This document shows positions 7,211 to 14,279 of a stretch of 17,713 nt of DNA, piece by piece (positions within the stretch are counted from its first letter, which is position 1; each line of letters starts with the position of its first letter). The notes under the pieces were generated by a model. The model worked only from the letters and a program-made list of their open reading frames with translations. It was not told the origin of the DNA and ran no database searches. Source of the DNA: Candidatus Izemoplasma sp. (lineage in GTDB: Bacteria > Bacillota_I > Bacilli_A > Izemoplasmatales > Izemoplasmataceae); assembly GCA_007123975.1 (NCBI GenBank), contig SLFZ01000012.1, positions 1-17,713 of the forward strand, given 5' to 3'. The position numbers were made by a program, and so were the translations under genes.

Positions 7211-7239
7211 ATTATAGCACAACGCGGGTCGATTGTAAA
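7211..7239 (-). promoter_or_regulatory. Promoter of rpsF-ssb-rpsR
   Basis: The reverse strand reads TTTACA (7234-7239), 17-nt spacer, TATAAT (7211-7216) preceded by TTGTGC, so both a near-consensus -35 and an extended -10 are present. Expected start is about 7204. Confidence 0.85.
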
Positions 7240-7259
7240 CCGAGCGACCCGCGTTTTTT
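7221..7259. repeat. 11-bp inverted repeat around the rpsF -35, with a plus-strand T run
   Basis: AACGCGGGTCG (7221-7231) and CGACCCGCGTT (7245-7255) are perfect complements separated by 13 nt that hold most of the -35. Read on the plus strand it is followed by six T and looks like a terminator, though no plus-strand gene precedes it. Read on the minus strand, after the hydrolase gene, the hairpin is followed only by TTGTGC, so it would be a weak terminator there. Confidence 0.65.
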
Positions 7260-7261
7260 GT

Positions 7262-7996
7262 TTATTTGCGTCTGGCGGTTTTCAGCCACCTTAAGATGTC
7301 GTCGTGCATCGCTTTGACGATGCTGTGGTCGGTGTCGTAAAGCGTGAAGATGATGTCGCGGTCGAGGTTGTCTTGCTTGAAGCGTTCGCTGTGTGAGTAG
7401 GGGATAACACGGTCGTGTTCACCGCTTACCATGATCAGCCGGTTGAAGGTCATCTCCTCGGTGCGTTCAGCCGGGTTCATCGCATCCACCAAGCGTTCAG
7501 CCTCGGCGCTTTTTTCGGGGTATTTCGCCCGCCGCTCCGGCGGAAACTTGTAAAGCGCCGCCGCTTTAAAGTCGGGGCTTGAGATCATCGCGACGAGCTG
7601 GTCGATGCGATCGGTAATCGTCGATAGATAGTAGCCAATCAAGCCGCCCATCGAGACACCGATGATATCGAATGCCGCAAACTCTTTCTTAAAATGGTTG
7701 TCATGGATTGCTCGGATGTCTAAAGCGGTGGTTTTGACCACGTTCATCGTGTCGAGTTCACACAAATCTTCATCTTTTGAAGCGAAAGGCTCTTCAAGGC
7801 GCGAGCCGTGCTTGGCCGCGTCGATGGCGATGACGTGGTAGCCAAGTTTGACAAACGACAAGCCTAAGAGGTGCATAATTTTTTGTTTATTGCCGTGGAT
7901 GCCGTGTTGGAGAAACATGAGTTTATCGGCTTTTTTGCTCGTGTACTCGAGGGTGTCGATTCCCTCAAGGGTGCGTTTAAGAATCGTCGTCTTCAT
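7262..7996 (-). CDS. Alpha/beta hydrolase, probable serine esterase
   Basis: 244 residues with an alpha/beta-hydrolase fold. The oxyanion-loop motif QHGIHGNKQ is at 30-38, the nucleophile elbow GVSMGG at 113-118 (Ser115), the likely acid Asp195 in SGEHDRVIP and the likely base His224 in DTDHSI. It resembles small cytosolic esterases or acyl-peptidase-like hydrolases; the substrate cannot be inferred. No signal peptide or membrane segment. The ATG at 7996 lies 20 nt inside the end of cinA in another frame, with AAGG about 9 nt upstream, so translation is probably coupled to cinA. No clear terminator follows on this strand, only the inverted repeat around the rpsF promoter, so some read-through into rpsF is possible. 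Confidence 0.85.
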   Translation of the reverse strand: MKTTILKRTLEGIDTLEYTSKKADKLMFLQHGIHGNKQKIMHLLGLSFVKLGYHVIAIDAAKHGSRLEEPFASKDEDLCELDTMNVVKTTALDIRAIHDNHFKKEFAAFDIIGVSMGGLIGYYLSTITDRIDQLVAMISSPDFKAAALYKFPPERRAKYPEKSAEAERLVDAMNPAERTEEMTFNRLIMVSGEHDRVIPYSHSERFKQDNLDRDIIFTLYDTDHSIVKAMHDDILRWLKTARRK

Positions 7997-9197
7997 GCAT
8001 TAAAGCCTTCAAAAGGAGCGCCATGCCGGTGACCGTGGCTTTGGTGCGAATCATGTTGCGGTCGCCCGAGAAGACGCGGTGATAGGTTTTCGTTTTGCCT
8101 TCATGGTGAATGCCGTAATACACCGTGCCGACAGGTTTCGCGGCGGTGCCGCCGCTTGGACCGGCGATGCCGGAAACGCTCATCGTGATGTCGGCGTCGG
8201 TGCGCTGGGCGAGGTGGTAGGCGAGTTCGTAGACGCATTGTTCACTGACCGCGCCGAAGCGTTCCATGATCATTCGGTTAAGGCCAAGGTGTTTGACCTT
8301 TGATTCGTTGCTGTAGAGGATGTGGGATTCTTTGATCACTTCAGACGCGTCTGGTACGTTGATCAACGTCGACGTCAACATGCCACCCGTGCACGACTCG
8401 GCGAAGCTGATGACTTTGCCTTGGGCCATCAAGGTTTCGACGAGGCGTTGTTCGATGGTGGTGTCATACGGCCCGACGATGTATGGTTTGAAGCGTTTTT
8501 TAAAGTCATCAAGGGCCCTTTCGAGCGGCTTTGCCTCGTGCGCGATAAACACGACGCGAATCTGGCTTAACCCGGCGTAAGGTGCGATAGAGACGTCCGG
8601 GTGTTTGGGGTAGTAATCCACCATCTCGGCTTCGAGTTCTGATTCGCCGATGCCGACCACGAGGTATCCCGAGCTGTAGACGCGGATGTCGGTGCGCTCT
8701 TGCAGGTAGGTTTTGACGCGCGAAAGCATTGGGCGCATCTCTGTCGGTGGGCCCGGCAAAAGCACGACGGTGATTCCGTTGGTGCTAAAAATCACACCCG
8801 GTGCGGTGCCGTGGTTGTTGTTGAGGACGATGGCATCTTTTGGGAAGTACGCTTGTTTTTCGTTGGTGTCGCGCATCTCGCGACCAAGCCTGGCGAAATA
8901 GTTTTCGATGCGTGTTTTCGTCTCATGGTGGAGCGTGAGCTCAAGGCCGTAAAAGTCGCAGACGCTTTCTTTGGTGATGTCGTCATGCGTCGGCCCTAGC
9001 CCGCCGGTGAGGACAAGTAGGTCGTCTTTGACGTGTTTTAAGGCCTCGTGAATGTCCTCTTTGTTGTCGCGGACGCTAATGCTTTTCGTGGTTTCAATGC
9101 CCAGCATGAAAAGCTCGCGTGCAATTTCCACGAGGTTGGTGTTGGTGGTCATGCCGGAAAGCAGTTCGTTTCCGACTGAAATTATCGTTGCTTTCAT
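7977..9197 (-). CDS. cinA: CinA-like protein: MoCF domain plus NMN amidohydrolase (PncC) domain
   Basis: 406 residues from the ATG at 9197. The N-terminal MoaB/MogA-like domain starts MKATIISVGNELLSG and has LTGGLGPTHDD (about 62-72). The C-terminal PncC domain has ISFAESCTGGMLTS (about 262-275) and SGIAGPSGGTAAKPVGTVYYG-type residues near 345-365. Bacterial CinA proteins act in pyridine-nucleotide recycling (NMN deamidation, and ADP-ribose hydrolysis by the N-terminal domain) and were first noticed in competence loci. I prefer ATG 9197 to an in-frame GTG at 9206: GGGTGA lies 5 nt before the ATG, and the expected transcript start is about 9208, which would leave the GTG nearly leaderless. First gene of a two-gene unit with the overlapping hydrolase. 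Confidence 0.95.
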   Translation of the reverse strand: MKATIISVGNELLSGMTTNTNLVEIARELFMLGIETTKSISVRDNKEDIHEALKHVKDDLLVLTGGLGPTHDDITKESVCDFYGLELTLHHETKTRIENYFARLGREMRDTNEKQAYFPKDAIVLNNNHGTAPGVIFSTNGITVVLLPGPPTEMRPMLSRVKTYLQERTDIRVYSSGYLVVGIGESELEAEMVDYYPKHPDVSIAPYAGLSQIRVVFIAHEAKPLERALDDFKKRFKPYIVGPYDTTIEQRLVETLMAQGKVISFAESCTGGMLTSTLINVPDASEVIKESHILYSNESKVKHLGLNRMIMERFGAVSEQCVYELAYHLAQRTDADITMSVSGIAGPSGGTAAKPVGTVYYGIHHEGKTKTYHRVFSGDRNMIRTKATVTGMALLLKALMHEDDDS

Positions 9198-9214
9198 TCG
9201 TATCACCCGAACCC

Positions 9215-9223
9215 ATTATATCA
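9215..9223 (-). promoter_or_regulatory. Extended -10 promoter of cinA
   Basis: The reverse strand reads CTTGTGATATAATGGG: perfect TATAAT preceded by TGn. No convincing -35 is seen. Expected start about 9208, giving an 11-nt leader that is essentially only the SD. Confidence 0.7.
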
Positions 9224-9245
9224 CAAGCGATTGTCGCCAACGCAG

Positions 9246-9268
9246 AAAAAAAGCGCTCGAAGGCGCTT
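9246..9268 (-). terminator. Terminator after the 153-residue membrane protein gene
   Basis: Stem AAGCGC with GCGCTT and 6-nt loop, followed on the reverse strand by seven T counting the stem end. It overlaps the stop codon of the gene at 9267 and closes the tatD-protease-ychF unit. Confidence 0.82.
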
Positions 9269-9728
9269 AACGTACCACGGCGATGTAAAGAAGCGCAATC
9301 ATGAAGATCGATGCAAAGAAGATCGAAATCCAGATGGCGAGGTTGATGATGGTGACGCTGTGTTTATCGTAAAAAGGCCGCGGGTCGGTGTTGCGTAGTT
9401 TGAAGGCAACACGCGTGCCAAGATAAAACACAAACACAAGCACAAACACACTGAAGAGATAAAAAACAAACGTGAAGAGGATAATGCTGATGACTTCACT
9501 GTAAAACGATTCTCTGTCAAACGGATCTAAGCCGAGCGCAAGGTGAAGGAGCGCAAAAACGGCGATGATGCCGAAGACAACAGGGTAAAACTCAAACACG
9601 CCGCCCTTCTTTGCCGACAGCATCTTTCCGGGAACGATGGTTTTGGTCTTAAAATATCGGATGAAAACCCCCGCAAAAAAGGTGATGAAAAACAAGAGCG
9701 CAGTGAACGTAATGTAGTTACCAATCAT
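9267..9728 (-). CDS. Small polytopic membrane protein of unknown function
   Basis: 153 residues that I do not recognise. Four hydrophobic segments are visible: about 5-22, 47-67, 80-106 and 125-150. The first loop is basic (RYFKTKTIVPGKMLSAKKGG), the second contains LDPFDRESFYSE, the third is basic (RVAFKLRNTDPRPFYDKHS). This fits a four-helix protein with both ends outside by the positive-inside rule. No catalytic motif is seen. AGGAGG lies 6 nt before the ATG and overlaps the ychF stop (10-nt gap), so it is firmly in the ychF operon and likely coupled to it. It is followed by a terminator. Composition matches its neighbours, so there is no sign of recent transfer. Confidence 0.8.
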   Translation of the reverse strand: MIGNYITFTALLFFITFFAGVFIRYFKTKTIVPGKMLSAKKGGVFEFYPVVFGIIAVFALLHLALGLDPFDRESFYSEVISIILFTFVFYLFSVFVLVFVFYLGTRVAFKLRNTDPRPFYDKHSVTIINLAIWISIFFASIFMIALLYIAVVR

Positions 9729-9738
9729 GATGACCCTC

Positions 9739-10836
9739 CTATACGTTGAATCTGAACCACATGACGTCTCCGTCTTGAACGCGGTAATCTTTGCCTTCTA
9801 AGCGAACCTTACCGATTTCTTTGGCTTTGGCCATGGATTCAAGCGAAAAGAGTTCGTCAGCCGAAATCGTCTCGGCGCGAATAAACCCTTTTTCAAAGTC
9901 GCTATGCACAAGCCCGGCGCATTGTCGTGCGGTCATGCCGTCGGTGAAGGCGTAGGCGCGTGCTTCTTTCTCATCGGCGGTAAAAAACGTCTGCAATCCC
10001 AAGAGCGTGTACGTGCGGGCGATAAGCGAAGCGATGCCCGATTCCGACACGCCGAGTTCGGCGATAAACTCCGCGCGGTCTTCCTCATCGAGCTCACCTA
10101 GGTCGTGCTCTAGGCGGGCGCTTAAGACGACGGTTTCACCACCGGTCTTTTTGGCGTGCGCGCACACGGCCTCGACGAGAGGGTTGTCGCCCTCGAGGTC
10201 GTTCTCATCGACGTTGGCGACATAAAGCACGGGTTTATAGGTTAAAAAGCCAAAGCCTTTTAAGAGCCTTCTTTCGTGTGGGGTGACGTCGAGTTCACGA
10301 ATTGGCCTTCCGGCTTCTAAGGTGTCTTTGACGCGGGCTAAGATGGCGTACTCGCTGACGGCGTCTTTGTCGACTTTAAGGCGGGCTTTTTTCTCGATTT
10401 TTGGCATCCGTTTTAAGGCGATGTCAAGGTCGGCGATGGCGAGTTCCGCGTCGACGATGTCGACGTCGGCGATAGGGTCGGTCATGCCGGTGACGTGCGA
10501 GACGTTGGCGTCGTGAAAGCAACGCACGACGTGGACGATGGCGTCGACGTCGCGGATGTGTGAGAGAAACCGGTTTCCGAGGCCTTCTCCTTGGCTTGCG
10601 CCTTTGACAAGGCCGGCGATGTCGATGATTTCAATGGCGGTTGGAACCGCCTTCTTTGAGCCGATAAGCTCGGCCACACGTGGCAAGCGTTCATCGGGGA
10701 CATAGACGGTGCCGACGTTGGGCTCGATGGTGGCGAATGGGTAGTTGGCGACGAGCGCTTGAGCGCTGGTCACGGCGTTAAACAAGGTCGATTTGCCGAC
10801 GTTTGGCAATCCGACGATACCGGCTTTTAGGGGCAT
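9739..10836 (-). CDS. ychF: Obg-family ATPase YchF
   Basis: 365 residues, normal length. The P-loop GLPNVGKS is at 9-16, the G3 motif DIAGLVKGASQGEGLGNRFL lies near 70-90, and the place of the guanine-specificity NKxD motif is taken by NVDE (about 206), the change that makes this family prefer ATP. An alpha-helical coiled coil sits between (about 130-200) and the C-terminal TGS domain ends KDYRVQDGDVMWFRFNV. YchF binds ribosomes and affects stress responses and translation start choice. AAGGAGG lies about 8 nt before the ATG. It is 20 nt after the protease gene and 10 nt before the membrane protein gene. Confidence 0.97.
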   Translation of the reverse strand: MPLKAGIVGLPNVGKSTLFNAVTSAQALVANYPFATIEPNVGTVYVPDERLPRVAELIGSKKAVPTAIEIIDIAGLVKGASQGEGLGNRFLSHIRDVDAIVHVVRCFHDANVSHVTGMTDPIADVDIVDAELAIADLDIALKRMPKIEKKARLKVDKDAVSEYAILARVKDTLEAGRPIRELDVTPHERRLLKGFGFLTYKPVLYVANVDENDLEGDNPLVEAVCAHAKKTGGETVVLSARLEHDLGELDEEDRAEFIAELGVSESGIASLIARTYTLLGLQTFFTADEKEARAYAFTDGMTARQCAGLVHSDFEKGFIRAETISADELFSLESMAKAKEIGKVRLEGKDYRVQDGDVMWFRFNV

Positions 10837-10856
10837 AATGAGCCCTCCTTCATCAC

Positions 10857-12104
10857 TTAGTCGTCCGGGTGGGAATCCAAGGTGGTTGGATCGGATTCGC
10901 GGTACTCGCCGTCGCGGACGTAAAGGATGATGACGACGTCACCGACGCGTGAGTTTAATATGTGTTCGCGGAGATCGTTGAAGTTAAAGACGTCCATAAA
11001 CTCCTCATCGCCTTCGTGTTTGAAACCGATGATGGCGTCGCCGGCTTGGATGCCGGCAGCTTCGGCGGCGCCTCCGGCGACGACGCTTGAGATGCAGGCG
11101 CCGTATTCGTAGTCGCAGTCGCTAAAGAACGGCGACGCGGTGATGCCTAAGAAGGGACGAACGATGAAGCCGAATTCTTCGAGGTCGCGGACGATGCGTT
11201 CGACCGTGTTTGATGGGACGGCGAAGCCGATGTTGGCGGCTTGGGCTTGATCGAGTTTCATGTGATTGATGCCGATGACGCGGCCGTTGATGTCAAAGAG
11301 CGCCCCGCCGCTGTTTCCAGGGCTGATGGCGGCGTCGTGTTGAATGACGGTGGCGTCAAAATCATCCACGGTTAAAAACCGAGCGGTCCCCGAGATAATT
11401 CCCTTGGTGACGCTGCCGTAGTAGCTGAAACCGAGGGGGTTACCGATGGCGAACACAAACTCGCCAGGACGGATGTCGTAGGAGTTCGCGAACTCGACCG
11501 TGGGGAAGGTTTCGGTGGATTTAAAGGTCACCACGGCGATGTCGGTGGTGGCGTTTGAGCCAAGCAATTCAACATCGCTGCTTGGGATTTCGTTGAGGAT
11601 CCCGAACCGTTCGTAAACAACTGTAATCGACTGGGCGTTTTCGATGACGTGGTGGTTGGTGACGACATAGTAGGTGTGGCGACCGCCGTCATACGAACTC
11701 ATCTCGGCTTTGTAGATAACACCCGAGCCGATGCTTCCCGAACCAAGTCGCTCAACTTGCAAGCCAATCACGCTTTGGCGGCGCGTTTCAAGCATGTCGA
11801 CAATGTCGTCTTGGAAAGCCTTGAGGTCGTAGGTGGTGCGCTGGTCTTCGGGTAAGAGGCTCTTGATGAGCTCTACGAGCTCTGATTCGGTAAGGTCATG
11901 GGGGATGTGTTGTTGGACGATGGCGATGATTTCACCCTCGGTGACCGAGGCAGTCACGAGTGAAGAAACCAGGCTTTCGAGTTCGGAATGGGTGACGTAT
12001 TCCGGTGAACTGTTAATGTTTTGGCCATTCCAATCCAAATCAAGCTCACAGGCGCTTAGGGTTAGGGTAAAGATGAATGTGATGAGCAGCAAGAATTTTC
12101 GCAT
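10857..12104 (-). CDS. HtrA/DegP-like serine protease with PDZ domain, lipid-anchored
   Basis: 415 residues from ATG 12104. A signal peptide with lipobox LSAC (Cys19) predicts a lipoprotein on the outer face of the membrane. A mostly helical region (about 30-110) precedes the trypsin-like domain. Triad: His in VVTNHHVIE (about 150), Asp in ATTDIAVV (about 188), Ser in SPGNSGGAL (about 264). One PDZ domain follows (about 315-405, with VVAGGAAEAAGIQAGDAIIGF). HtrA proteases degrade misfolded exported proteins. Bacillota HtrA usually has a transmembrane anchor, so the lipoprotein form is less common. An in-frame GTG at 12113 would overlap the tatD stop as GTGA; I prefer the ATG because it starts a cleaner signal peptide, although its SD (GGAG) is 11 nt away. 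Confidence 0.93.
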   Translation of the reverse strand: MRKFLLLITFIFTLTLSACELDLDWNGQNINSSPEYVTHSELESLVSSLVTASVTEGEIIAIVQQHIPHDLTESELVELIKSLLPEDQRTTYDLKAFQDDIVDMLETRRQSVIGLQVERLGSGSIGSGVIYKAEMSSYDGGRHTYYVVTNHHVIENAQSITVVYERFGILNEIPSSDVELLGSNATTDIAVVTFKSTETFPTVEFANSYDIRPGEFVFAIGNPLGFSYYGSVTKGIISGTARFLTVDDFDATVIQHDAAISPGNSGGALFDINGRVIGINHMKLDQAQAANIGFAVPSNTVERIVRDLEEFGFIVRPFLGITASPFFSDCDYEYGACISSVVAGGAAEAAGIQAGDAIIGFKHEGDEEFMDVFNFNDLREHILNSRVGDVVIILYVRDGEYRESDPTTLDSHPDD

Positions 12105-12109
12105 GGGGA

Positions 12110-12877
12110 TCACGTCTCCTTGAGCCCAAACAGGGCTCGTGCGTTTTTAGTGGTCGCTTGGGCGACCGTGTCCAGGGGGAGGCTCTTGAGGTCGGCGAGG
12201 CTTTCTGCGACGAGTTTGACGCGGGCGGGTTCGTTTGTTTTTCCGCGGAATGGATGCGGTGAGAGGTAGGGAGCGTCGGTTTCGATGAGCAGTTTTTCTA
12301 GCGGCACGAGTTTCGCGACTTCCTTGGGCGTCTTGGCGTTTAAAAACGTCACAGGACCGCCGAGCGAGATATAGAGGCCAAGGTCGACAAAGCGCATCGC
12401 CATCTCGGCCGAGCCGCTATAACAGTGCATCACGCCTTTAAGCGGCGCGTGTTTTTTGAGCGTCTCGTAGGTGTCTTCGGTGGCGTCGCGCATGTGGACG
12501 ACGACGGGCAAGTCGCGCGCTTTGGCGAGTCTGATTTGGTGTTCGAAGACGCGTTTTTGGTCGTCTTTATGTTCTTTGTCCCAGTAGTAATCGAGTCCGC
12601 ACTCGCCAACGGCGACGACCCGGGGATCATCAAGCAGCTTTTCAAGCGCCTTAAGATCGGCGTCGGTGGTTTTTTGTGCGTCGGTTGGATGGATGCCGAC
12701 GGTGGCGTAGATACATGAATGCTCGTGGGCAATCGATAGGGCTTTATGGTTGGTCGCCCGGTCGTAGCCGACGACAATCATCGCTTCGACGCCGACCTTG
12801 CGGGCGTTTTCGATGACCTCATCAAGGCGTCCGTGCAGTTTGGGGTTGTTTAGATGAACATGGGTGTCTATCAGCAC
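12110..12877 (-). CDS. tatD: TatD family metal-dependent DNase/hydrolase
   Basis: 255 residues from GTG 12877, the usual family length. It opens MLIDTHVHLN (metal ligands His6 and His8), and has VAVGECGLDYYWD with the bridging Glu (about 90), PVVVHMRDA (His), GVMHCYSG (His) and LLIETDAPYLSPHPFRGK (Asp, about 205). TatD proteins are TIM-barrel metal nucleases with 3'-5' exonuclease activity. I reject longer starts: the expected transcript start is about 12893, the ATG at 12883 has its AGGAG only 2 nt away, while the GTG at 12877 has it 8 nt away and gives the usual N-terminus. It is the only gene here ending in TGA, confirming the standard code. First gene of the tatD-protease-ychF unit. Confidence 0.95.
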   Translation of the reverse strand: MLIDTHVHLNNPKLHGRLDEVIENARKVGVEAMIVVGYDRATNHKALSIAHEHSCIYATVGIHPTDAQKTTDADLKALEKLLDDPRVVAVGECGLDYYWDKEHKDDQKRVFEHQIRLAKARDLPVVVHMRDATEDTYETLKKHAPLKGVMHCYSGSAEMAMRFVDLGLYISLGGPVTFLNAKTPKEVAKLVPLEKLLIETDAPYLSPHPFRGKTNEPARVKLVAESLADLKSLPLDTVAQATTKNARALFGLKET

Positions 12878-12899
12878 ACGCATCACTCCTGTACGTACT

Positions 12900-12929
12900 A
12901 TTATACACGCCAGCCCCCCCATGGCACAA
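12900..12929 (-). promoter_or_regulatory. Promoter of tatD operon
   Basis: TATAAT on the reverse strand (12900-12905) with TTGTGC (12924-12929) 18 nt upstream: perfect -10, weak -35. Expected start about 12893. Confidence 0.65.
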
Positions 12930-12973
12930 CCGAAACGACGGATTTCGCTCAATTCATGTCACGGCGTTTTACG

Positions 12974-13004
12974 CAAAAAAAAAGAGGCTTTCGCAAGCCT
13001 CTTT
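12974..13004 (-). terminator. Terminator after tuf
   Basis: Perfect 10-bp stem AAAGAGGCTT/AAGCCTCTTT, loop of 4, then about nine T on the reverse strand, 7 nt after the tuf stop. The strongest terminator in the window, closing the str operon. Confidence 0.92.
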
Positions 13005-13011
13005 TGGGGTT

Positions 13012-14202
<1,191 letters not shown>

Positions 14203-14239
14203 TATGTGTTCCTCCTTGATTTCGTCTGATAACAGTGTT

Positions 14240-14268
14240 ATTTTACCTTAAATCGTTGGGTATTGCAA
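14240..14268 (-). promoter_or_regulatory. Internal promoter for tuf
   Basis: The reverse strand reads TTGCAA (14263-14268), 17-nt spacer, TAAAAT (14240-14245). Each hexamer misses one or two consensus bases. A perfect dyad ATAACA-C-TGTTAT (14229-14241) covers the expected start point. Confidence 0.65.
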
Positions 14269-14279
14269 GTGTTGGGTAT

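Noticed and set aside
8352..8380. Palindromic GACGTCGAC cluster within cinA
   Set aside because: It arises from ordinary Asp/Val codons in a conserved coding region and has no counterpart elsewhere in a regulatory position.
12878..12952. 24-residue N-terminal extension of TatD
   Set aside because: It starts upstream of the expected transcript start, lacks an SD and is not part of the TatD fold.
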